The position numbers and the translations under genes were made by a program. The notes under the pieces were generated by a model. The model searched no databases, was not told the DNA's origin, and saw only the letters and a list, made by a program, of their open reading frames with translations. 64,000 bases of DNA, taken from the NCBI GenBank assembly GCA_027625915.1, contig JANTQA010000012.1:16082501-16146500 (forward strand), in the 5' to 3' direction. This DNA is from Anaeramoeba flamelloides. Its lineage: Eukaryota; Metamonada; Anaeramoebidae. Shown here piece after piece: positions 1 to 11,288 of the stretch (positions are counted from its first letter, which is position 1; each line of letters starts with the position of its first letter).

Positions 1-36
1 GTTGAAAGTTTGTGACTTAAATTTGAAACCGACTGT
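1..36. repeat. Right end of a Tc1/mariner-like MITE (family 1), cut by the window edge
   Basis: The first 34 bases match the right terminal repeats of the family-1 copies ending at 914 and 19738 (aagtttgtg...ctt.aa, then actg), and they are followed by TA. Only the right tip is present, so the rest lies outside the window. Confidence 0.55.
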
Positions 37-156
37 ATTAAATACTCATTCAGATAATTATTTTATTTTTTTTTCTTATTAACCCTCCTTTTCCCATTTA
101 GATATTAGTTTATTGTTGTTAAATAAGAATATATAAATTTGTATAAACTTTATTTT

Positions 157-666
157 CGTCAAAGTTAACCAACATTTTTTTCAAATATCAAATAATTTTT
201 ATAAATTACCTTTGAACTTTAGTTAAAAAATAAGTAGAATAATTATACACATAAAAAAAATAATCGATAGACACTGAAATAAAACTAAAAAATCAATAAA
301 TTTTCTGAAAATAGAAAAACCCAAATACTTATAACCCACATTAAGAAAAACAACGATGTTCATTTTGATTTTCAATTTAAGATCCAAATAAAATTTCAAT
401 AGAAATCAAAATGATTACTCTACAATCATTTTCACTTTATCAATAACCTTAGAATAACACATTTTTACTGAGTTATTATTGAAAATTGTAATAAAAAATA
501 ATAAATGAATTAGGTTAATGTAAAAAAAATAATCAAAAAAATTAAAAATGTGTCAAATTAATTTCAATTTTTAAATTTCAGAAATAAATTTTTGATCTTC
601 TAATATCCATTCAAACTCTTTAAACACACGTAATTTAACCATATTATTACTACCTTCCTTTGACTG
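157..666 (+). repeat. Dispersed inverted-terminal element, family 2, copy 1
   Basis: This segment aligns along its whole length with 40807-41290 in the same direction and with 18951-19628 in reverse. Shared landmarks are a left part reading ttcaaatatcaa, a middle reading aataaattttct, a block with aataacacattttta, and a right part reading aatatccattcaaactc. The two ends are imperfect inverted repeats: gtcaaag... at the left, ctttgactg at the right. No coding capacity is visible, so it reads as a non-autonomous DNA element (MITE). The superfamily is not determined. Confidence 0.7.
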
Positions 667-714
667 AAAAATAATTTATATACAAACAAAAATATCCAAA
701 TTTTTACACTGTTA

Positions 715-914
715 CCTCAGTTCCACTTTTAAGATACAAACCTTCCAGGAAAAGTAAGGTAAAAAAAAAATCTCAAATTAAAGGTCTATTTTTTTTGAAA
801 TTTTTTTTTACTGAAATTATTTTACTCAAATTTGAATTTTTAACTTTAATTTTAAAAATTTTCTTGTGCCTCAAATTTCATTCAAAGTTTGTGTCATAAA
901 AGTGGAACTGGCTG
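715..914. repeat. Tc1/mariner-like MITE, family 1, complete 200-bp copy
   Basis: The ends are long inverted repeats: cagttccacttttaagatac on the left and, on the opposite strand, ccagttccacttttatgaca from the right. The element is flanked by TA on both sides (713-714 and 915-916). Other copies lie at 2647-2842 and 18846-19738. TA flanks with long terminal inverted repeats and no ORF are typical of Tc1/mariner-derived MITEs; the superfamily is inferred from that. Confidence 0.75.
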
Positions 915-2399
915 TAAAACTTAAAAAAATCACAATAACACAATTTCATTTAAATTGGAAACAATTTTTCTTTTTGAAAAATCATAAAATCATTTTTTCA
1001 TCATGTATTTTTTTGTTTTTATTTCATTTTTTGGATTAGGGAACATTTTCATTCTATAAATGTTTTTTTCGAATAATTGATATTAGATGAATGTTGAGTT
1101 TTTCAAAATAGATTAACTCAAATAAAATTGGTTGATAGTATCTAACAATTTGATGGATCAATAGTTAACATAATTTTAACAAAATGATAAATTTATTTTT
1201 TTTTTTTTGTTGTCTTCTTTTCAATATTTTTAAGATAGTATTTATTTATTAGTATTGATAATTATTTATTTTTTGTTTCCTGGGTATTGAAATTTATAAG
1301 TAATTGTTAACATTTCAATTATTCCAGAGGTTCTAATTTTGCTTTTCTTCTGAGAATTTATTAAATCAATTTATGATAAAAAAATCGAATTTGTGTCAGT
1401 TAAAAATTTTGAATTGGGGTTTATTAACAAATTCAAAGTAAAAAAACTTAAAATTATACCAAATTTCTATCACACTTTTATCCCAAATCCGAACAAAAAA
1501 AGGAAAAAAAGTTAAAAAGGTAAAACTTTACATTTTTTTTCCATATTCTAATGTTGAAAGAAAAAATGAAAAACCAATAAGAATAAAAAAAATAGTTGCA
1601 TAAATTCTAAACATGAATGGAGATAAAGGGAAATTTTAATATTTCATAAATATATCGACTTTTTTACATAATGGTTTAAAGGTTTTATTGATAGTTTGAC
1701 TAAATTTTCGATCTCCAATAGTATTTAGGCCGTTTGATAAGTTGATAAAAATTAAATGGGTATTTCTTTGAAATGTAGTGATAATTACACGGAAATTTCA
1801 ACTCAAATTTTTTTTTAATTTTTAAAATTTTAAGATTTTTTGAGGAATATTTCCTCTAAAAAATTATTAAAATTACAAAGTCAAAAATTTTTTTATGAAC
1901 CGGATAGAAATTTCTAGAAAATTTTGATCATTTCATCTATATTTGTGCCACATGTGATATGCCATATATGCAAAAATTTTGTATTAGTAAAAATAATTTT
2001 TTTGGAGTTGTTTTAATAATTGGAGTGTACTTTAGCAAGACTACTGCAGTAAAAGAAAAAGCAAATTAATTTTAAAGTTTAATTCATTTTATTATTAACG
2101 ATCAAGCCAAGAATCACAATTTATATCTACCTTAATTAAATTAATTCCAGGGATTTTTTTGAGAGATCCCAAAAATAATCAATTTTTTCTGATACATTTT
2201 TAATGATTTTTCAATCAAAGAAAAACACTTCCAAAAGATTATAATGTTAATTGATAAAAAAAGGATCAAAATTTTCATATAGTTTTCTATAAAAAAACAA
2301 TACTTCTCTAAGAATTATAAAACAAATCATGAAAAGTTCCAATTCTATCAGAGAAAATTAATACCTATGTTTCTTTTCAGAATTCAAGAATTGGTAAGG

Positions 2400-2610
2400 T
2401 TACATTATTATTAAAAAAACTTTTAATTTAGAAAACTGAATGAAAATTTTGTTGAACTTATTTTACACCAAATAGTAAGTTCTTTTTGGAATTAAAATTT
2501 AGAAAAGTTTTATGATTTTATATCTTTTTTTGGAAAGCTGAACAAAAATTATGTTACATTTATTTTGCAACAAATAGAATTAAAAAAAACTGTTCATGTG
2601 ATGAAACGTT
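2400..2610 (+). repeat. Dispersed repeat fragment, family 4
   Basis: Around 2530-2580 the sequence (ttggaaagctgaacaaaaat, then ttattttgcaacaaatag) matches the reverse complement of 47845-47925. A diverged version of the same phrase occurs just upstream at 2430-2480, so the fragment is internally duplicated. Nothing coding is seen and the boundaries are uncertain. Confidence 0.5.
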
Positions 2611-2646
2611 TCTTTTATCATTTGTCCTATTTTTTTTCTTTTATTA

Positions 2647-2842
2647 CAGTCTATTCCACTTTTAAGAAACAAACTTTGAATGAAATTTAAGGCACAAGAA
2701 AAGTTTCAATCTAAAGTACAAAATTGAAATTCTTGTAAAATAATTACAGTAAAAAAAAATTCCGAAAAATTGACCTTAATTTGAGATTTTTTTGTGTCTT
2801 AAATTTGGTTGAAGGTTTTTGTCTTAAAAGTGGAACTATGTC
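2647..2842. repeat. Tc1/mariner-like MITE, family 1, diverged copy
   Basis: The left end (cagtctattccacttttaag) follows a TA at 2645-2646. The right end carries the inverted counterpart (cttaaaagtggaac), but its last bases have diverged. Length matches the 200-bp copy at 715-914. Confidence 0.65.
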
Positions 2843-3346
2843 AAATTGATCTTACTTTTTATTCTCAGAAATGTTTCATATAAAAACTTTTGAACTTTTT
2901 TGACTATAGTAAGACACTTTTGAGTGCCACCCACGTTTGTTGGTTTCGCTTTTCAGATTAATACATTAATTTAATCAATTCAGTTATTTTACAAATTAAA
3001 TTAAAAATTCTCTTTTTGAAAATCTTTGATTTTTATTCGAAATAAGTTTGAAGTCCATTTTGGTTGGAAATAATTAAAATAATTTGGATTCACTTTTCTG
3101 AAAATGATCAACCCAGAAATTCCCGAACACTTTCAACAAATTAAAAAGCAAAAAGAGAAGATTGGGAATCAATAAAAAATCATTTTTCGAAACTTTATCC
3201 GATTTTTGTTAATTTGGAAATCATTTTCACGGCCTTTACTTGAAACCCAATTTTAATCAACAAATACAAATCAAAAATAAAATTGAAAAGAGTAGGTTGT
3301 ACAAAGAACAACTATAGTATTCGAAGGGTTCTAAATTTCTTCAAAC

Positions 3347-6300
3347 ATGCAACGATCGGTAAACCCAAATTTCCAAATTTCAAAAAAGTTAAGTTCCTTC
3401 ATAAAGCTAATTTTTGGTGACGATGATTCTTGCCCGACGATTGAAATGTTCGTAACAGACAAACACGGCTTTTTACCACTGTGTAATTTTCTAAATTTTA
3501 CTGTTCCTTGTCCAAAATTAAAGATCCAGATACTTTCATCAAAAAAAAAACAAACTAAAAATAATTTGGAAACTTGCAAAAAATTTTTTTTACGTGTTTT
3601 AAATGTAAAATTAACCAACTCACCAACACCTATTAATAAAATACAAAATCAGAAACAAGAACAAGAAAATGAAAAAGAAAAAGAGAATGAAAAAAAAAAA
3701 GAAGAAGTTGAAAAAGAAAAAGAATTTATTAGCTTGACTCTAACTGCTATGAACAAAATTTATAAAATTTACAAAAAACAAGGACCAATCTTGGATTCAA
3801 ATATTGAGTCTTGTGAAATTTCTCTCTTAAATACCGATAACCCAAAAAAAGAAATTTTGGGATTAGGCAATTTAATCGAGGGAAACTTCTATGTAAATAA
3901 TTTTTATGTTTTACCAGAAGAAGATTTAAAAAGCACAGACGAAATCAGTGAATTACAAAACTTGTTTAGTCAAATCAAAGAAGAAGAACTTGAAAACAAG
4001 CTATTAAATTTATTTGAAGATCAAAGCTTTCAGACTGACAATTTTTTGGATTACAAACAAAATAAAGAACAAATCTCACAACAAAAGCAAGAAATTAGTC
4101 AATTAGAAAAAAAAGAAAAAAGCACCACACAAAACCTTCAACGAGCCACGAAAGAGCACGAAGAAACAATCAATTTACAAAAAGATCTTTTTGGATTGGA
4201 AGGTAACCTTCAACAAGACACTAAGCTTGCTGAAGAAGATATCAAAAAAAGCCAACAAAATAGCAAAAATTTAATTGGTCACACAAATAATGAAATTGAC
4301 TCACACCTCAAAGAGCTTGAGGATATCGAGAACAATAAAGTCCTAAATAAATTTTTCCAAAGTTTTTCAACCAACCAGATCGACAAAATGTCTTTTAATA
4401 GCACAAGTGATATTTCGGAATTTGAAAGCGATCTCGATGAAGCAGAATTTGTCAAGTTATTAAAAGATCAATCTTTTGATCTTTCTTGTTTAAACTTTGA
4501 TAATTCTTCATCAGTTTCTATTTCAACTTTGAATGTAAAACCAAAAGCAAAACTAAAAAAAAAATTAAAAACCAATTTAAATTTAAATTTAGATTTCGAG
4601 TCAGACAACGAAACCTTTAGCGAAACTTACAGTGATACAATTAGCGGAACTGAAAGCGAAGAATTTGAAAATGAAACAGACAATATAAATAAGCAAAAGG
4701 CAAATAAAACTTTGATCGAAAAAAATGAAATACACGAAAAAGATAACTTTAAAAGAAAAAAATTAAATGGCCAACCTTTGTCGCATTTAAAAAATAATGA
4801 AAAAAATCAACTAAATTTAGAGAAAAAGGACAAAAATAATAAAAAGAAAAATAGAAAATTATTTCAAGAATTAAAGAATCAGAATAATAGTCAACTACTA
4901 AATAATAAAATATTAAAAAATAATAGTGAAATTGTTAACACTAGAAATAATGATCAATCCAATACATTAAACAATCAAAAAGAAAATTTCAAATCAAAAC
5001 AACAAAACGAGAATGAAAAACTTCTAAATAATGAAAATATTGGATCACAATTTATTCCAAATGACAATAATAATGTTTCATCTCAAAATGACAATGAAGT
5101 TAGAAGTTCTAAATTAAATAAGGGTAATGAGCAAAAATGTTTTCAAATTGGATCAATTTCTAAAAATGAAAATCAAGATCAAAATACAAATGATATAAGT
5201 AATAATATCAAAATTGAAGACAAAGAAAAAGAAGAAGAAGAAATGGAATTAAAAATAGAAATAGACACTCAAATATCACCAGAATTTTCAACAAAAAATG
5301 AATTAAATAACGAGAATGAGAATAAAAATGCAAATAAAAATTCATATAATAACAAAAGTAAAAATCCAAAAATAACTAAAAAATCCAACAATGAAAAAGA
5401 TAAGAAAGGTATGAAAAATAAAATGACAAATACAAAGAAAGAAAAAAAGAAAGAAATTAAAAATAAAACCATAATTGATGATCATCAAATAAAAAAAGAA
5501 AGTTTAACTAATAATGAACAAAATAACAATTTAAAAAATAAAGTTAAAGATAAAAAGAAAGAAGAAAATAAAAAATTATCACTAGAAAATAAAAGAAATA
5601 ATCAAAAAGGACAAATTAAAAGTATAAACAAAAAAAGAACACAAGAGAAAAATGAGAAAGATGAAAAAAAAGAAAATAAAGAAACAAACCAAAAAGATAA
5701 AAAAAAAGGAAAAAGAAAAGGAAAAAGAAAAGGAAAAGGAAAAGAACATATCAAAGAAAAAGGAAATCAAAAAGAACAAGGAAATCAAAAAGAACAAGGA
5801 AAAAAACAAGGAAATGAAAAACGAAAACAAAAACAACAAGATAAATTAAAACAAAAACAAAAAGAGCAAAAAGAAAAAGAAAAGCAAAATCAAAAAAAAG
5901 ACAAAAAGAAAAACGAAAACAAAAAGAACAGAAACAAACAAAGACACAAACAAAAAGAACAACAAAAAGAAAAAGGAAATGAAAAACAACAACAAAAACA
6001 AAATCAGAAACAAAGTGAAAAGGAAAAAGAACAAGAAAAAAAACAAAAACAGGAGATGAAAAAACAAAAAGAACAACAAAAAGACAAAGGAAATGAAAAA
6101 CAAAAACAGAATGAAAAAAAAAAAGAAAAACAAGAAAAAAGACTAAAACACAAAACAGAAAACAAAAAGAAAAACAAAAATAAAAACAAAACGAAAAACA
6201 AAGAGCAATTGAATAAAAACAAAAATAAAGAGAGAAAAGAAAAGGAAAAATTTTCAAAAAATAATAACCATAAAAAAAATTCCAAAAACAATAATAAACT

Positions 6301-9300
6301 AAAAAAACAATTTACAAGTTTAAAATCAGAAAATGAAAATAAACTTATCTCCAAAAACGAAAAACAAAATAAAACAAGAGAAGAAGAAATGGAATTAAAA
6401 ATAGAAATAGACACTCAAATATCACCAGAATTTTCAACAAAAAATGAATTAAATAACGAGAATGAGAATAAAAATGCAAATAAAAATTCATATAATAACA
6501 AAAGTAAAAATCCAAAAATAAATAAAAAATCCAACAATGAAAAAGATAAGAAAGGTATGAAAAATAAAAAGAAAGAAAAAAAGAAAGAAAAAAAGAAAGA
6601 AATTAAAAATAAAACCATAATTGATGATCATCAAATAAAAAAAGAAAGTTTAACTAATAATGAACAAAATAACAATTTAAAAAATAAAGTTAAAGATAAA
6701 AAGAAAGAAGAAAATAAAAAAATTATCACTAGAAAATAAAAGAAATAATCAAAAAGGACAAATTAAAAGTATAAACAAAAAAAGAACACAAGAGAAAAAT
6801 GAGAAAGATGAAAAAAAAGAAAATAAAGAAACAAACCAAAAAGATAAAAAAAAAGGAAAAAAAAAAGGAAAAGTAAATCAAAAAGAACAAATCAAAGAAA
6901 AAGGAAATGAAAAACTAAAACAAAAACAACAAAATAAAATCAAACCAAAACAAAAAGAACAAGAAAAGCAAAAGGAAAAACAAAAGCAAAAACAAAACAA
7001 AAGACAAAAACAAGACAATAAGAAACAAGATCAAAAACAAAATCAAAAAAAAAAAGAAAAAGAAAAAGAAAAAGAAAATGAACAAGGAAAAGGAAAAGGA
7101 AAACAAAAACAAAAAGATCAAGAAAATCAAAAAAAAAGGCAAAAACAAGACAACAAGAAAAACGAAGAAAAAAAGAACAGAAACAAACAAAGACACAAAC
7201 AAAAAGAACAACAAAAAGAAAAAGTAAATGGAAAACAAAAAAAAAGACAAAACAAAAAGGACAACAAAAAAAAAAAACAAATACACAAACAAAAAGAACA
7301 ACAAAAAGAAAAAGGAAATAAAAATAAACTTATCTTCCAAAATGAAAATGAAAAAGAAAAACAAGAAGAACGACTAAAACACAAAACAGAAAACAAGAAA
7401 AACAAAAATAAAATCAAAACAAAAAATAAGGAACAAGTTAATCAAAACAAAAACAAACAGAAAAAAGAAAAGGAAAAAATTTTAAACGATAATAACCATA
7501 AAACAAATTCCAAAAACAATAATAAACTAAAAAAACAATTTACAAGTCTAAATTCAGAAAATAAAAATAAACTTATCTCCAAAAATGAAAAAAAAAATGA
7601 AGAAGAAAAAGAAGAAGAATTTTCTCAAAATATTTGCTCAAAAGAACAAAATAAAGAAAAAAAAAAAGGGAAACATTATGATTTAATAATAAAAGAAACC
7701 ACAAATAGTAATAATCAAAAAAATCCTCAAGAAAATACTAATAATAATAATGAGGATATTAATAATACTAATAAAAATGATAATAATACTACTAATAATT
7801 CGAATAATAATATTAATACTGATACTAATACCAATAATAGTAATATTAGTAGCATGGATAATAATCATAATAATCATAATAATAATATTAAAAATAGAAA
7901 AGAAAACGATAATAGTATTAATAATAATGATAATAATAGAATTATTAATAATAATAATAATGACAACCACAATCATAATTTTAATAAAGAAATTAATAAG
8001 ATGGATAATATTAATAAAAACAAAAAAATAATTTTATCTGATTTAGAAATAGATTTTGATAACAGTGATAGTGATAATGAAATGAAGAATGATTTTAATA
8101 CACATAACCAAAATCATGATGAAAAAATTCTTAAAAAAAACAATCAAAAGAAAGGTCAAAAAGAAAAAGATAGTTTTACAAATAAAAAATTTTTAGCGAA
8201 TAAAAATGAAAACAAGAATCAAGGAAAGATTATTAAAAAGTTAAAAAATTCAAATAATTTTAATAATCAAAAAAGAAAAAATAATAACAAAGTTTTATTG
8301 CAATCTCAAAAAAGTATAAATAATAATCAACAAAAAAATGAAAGTGAAAATAGTAGTAATTATCAAGAAGAAGAAATTGAAAAAAAAGAAGAAATGGAAT
8401 TAAAAATAGAAATAGACACTCAAATATCACCAGAATTTTCAACAAAAAATGAATTAAATAACGAGAATGAGAATAAAAATGCAAATAAAAATTCATATAA
8501 TAACAAAAGTAAAAATCCAAAAATAAATAAAAAATCCAATACTGAAAAAGATAAGAAAGGTATGAAAAATAAAATGACAAACACAAAGAAAGAAACAAAG
8601 AAAGAAAAAGAGAAAGAAATTAAAAATAAAACCATAATTGATGATCATCAAATAAAAAAAGAAAGTTTAACTAATAATGAACAAAATAACAATTTAAAAA
8701 ATAAAGTTAAAGATAAAAAAGAAAGAAGAAAATAAAAAATTATCACTAGAAAATAAAAGAAATAATCAAAAAGGACAAATTAAAAGTATAAACAAAAAAA
8801 GAACACAAGAGAAAAATGAGAAAGATGAAAAAAAAGAAAATAAAGAAACAAACCAAAAAGATAAAAAAAAAGGAAAAGGAAAAGGAAAAGAACATAAAAA
8901 AGAACAAATCAAAGAACAAGGAAATGAAAAACGAAAACAAAATCAACAAAATAAAATAAAACAAAAACAAAAAGAGCAAAAAGAAAAAGAAAAGCAAAAT
9001 CAAAAAAAAGACAAAATCAAGACAACAAAAAAAACAAACAAAGACACAAACAAAAATGAGAAAGAAAAAGAAAAAACAAGACAAAAACAAAAACATCAAA
9101 AAGAACAAGAAAAGTACAACCAAGAAGGAAATGGAAAAGAAAATAAAAAAGAAAAGGGAAAAGAAAATAAAAAAGAAAAGGGAAAAGAACAAGGAAATGA
9201 AAAAAAAAGGCAAAATCAAGAAGAAAAAACTAAAGAAAACAAAAAACAAAATGAAAAGAAAAATCTAGTACAAATTACAAATCAAAATTTACCCAAAACC

Positions 9301-11256
9301 AGATCATTTATAAAAAGAAAAAAAGAATGGGAACAATGGGAACAACAAAAAATCTTATCTCTAAAAAAATCAACAAAAAAACAAAAAAAAAAACATCTTA
9401 ATTTACAAGGTAATAGTTTCCCAAAAAAATTAACTACAAATTTGAATGTTAATGAAAATATTAAATCAAATAAAAATGATAATTTAATAAAAACCCCATC
9501 AAAAGGCAAAAATAATTATTTAGTATCTAATTTTAATCAACAAAACACAAGATCTTTTGCTAAAAAAATTCAAGAATTGCAATTTTTGAGAGAAGAATGG
9601 TTGAATCATTCACCGATAGAATTTGAAAAAAATAGAGAAAAAATACTTCAAAAATGGAAATTCAATAAAATTGAAAGGGATAGAAATAGTATTAAATTGG
9701 TACAAAAAGAAATGAATAATAATAACAATAAAGATAGTAAGATAAAAGATAAAATGGGAAATAATAAAGAAAAAAGTGGAAATATCAACATTGCAAACGA
9801 AAAAAATGAAATTAAAGAAAAAAATAAAATTGGCAATTTCAAACATTTCAATTTAAAATCCGAAAATATAAATGAAAAAGATGAAAAAGAAAAAAAAAAG
9901 GCCAAAATACATTTTCTTGATCTCACAAAAGAATGGGGTAAACCAAAAACACAAAAAAATCTTAATTATTTTCCTACACTTTCACCAAGAAAAAAGAATA
10001 AGAAAATAGAATTATTCCGAAATTCAAAAACGATAAATACAAATGAATTATTTAAATTACATCAAACTCTTGTACAATTTGAAAAGGAAACACAAAATAA
10101 TACAAATGAATTTGATTTTTTTAATCAAGATTTAAAACAATTCGAAGAAAGTCTAAATAAAAAGTATAACACAAATAGTAAGATAGATCAATTTAATGAC
10201 AATAAGAATGAAAACTTTGAAAATTTGGAAAAAGAATTAATTTTAGAATTAAAGAATGACGACGATGATAATTATGGCGATGGTAACGACAATGAAGATG
10301 ACATTGATTATAATGATCATGACAATAATGGCAATCACGGTAATGTTGAAGATAAGTTAAACCAAAAAAATGTAAATAGCGAGAAACCAAGAAAAAGGGA
10401 AAAAAAATTTCTTGAAATTGAAAGCAATTTGGATTTAAACAGAAATAAAAAACAAAATGAAAATATAAATTATTTATCAGATCTCATTATTGAATCTGAT
10501 TTGGATGAAGAAAATGAAAGATTAAATTCCTTATATAAACTGGAATCTGAACTAAAAAAGCCAATTGATGATTCAAGTTATTTAAGGGAATCAACAATAA
10601 ATCAGAGAGAAAAACATTTAGATTTATCATTTTCTTTAGATCTTGATTTCATTTCAAAAAACGAAGGGGAAAACAAAAACAAAAAGAAAAAGAAAAAAGA
10701 AGAAGAAGAAGAAGAAGAAGAAAAAGAAGAAGAAGAAGACTATTCTCTTGCTTCTTGCTATAAAGAAAAAGATAAGGGGGATGGAAATGGGAAAAACTAT
10801 GATTTAATCATAAAAGAAATCACAGATAGTAATGATCAATATAATAATATTAATATTAATATATTAAGTCCAAATAATAATAATAATAATTTTAATAAAG
10901 AAATTAATAAGATGAATAATATTAATAAAAACAAAAAAATAATCTTGTCTGATTTAGAAATAGATTTTGATAATAGTGATTGTGATAATGATAATTATAT
11001 GAATTCCAAAAATGAGAACAATAATTTAAAACAAACAAAATTCCCAATACCTATTGGAAATAATAAAACAATTACTTTGGAAAAAGAAAATATTCAAATG
11101 CAAAAACCAGAACAATTTATCCCGAGTAATGTTATAGAAAAATTATTTGCAAATGAAAAAAATGAAAATGTAAATGAAAATGAATTTCTGAGAAAAAATT
11201 TAATCACAATTCATATCGAAAATCAAAGTGAAAATAATAATAAAAATGAAATTAAT

Positions 11257-11288
<32 letters not shown>

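Noticed and set aside
6716-8720. Programmed ribosomal frameshifting in the giant gene
   Set aside because: There is no slippery heptamer with a downstream structure, and the shift is explained by one extra A relative to a sister repeat that stays in frame. Sequencing or assembly error is simpler, so programmed shifting is not claimed.
5269-9509. Many long Phe/Leu/Ser-rich ORFs on the minus strand across the giant gene
   Set aside because: They are the antisense of lysine, glutamate and asparagine codon tracts (AAA, GAA, AAT). They lack any family signal and mirror the plus-strand repeats.
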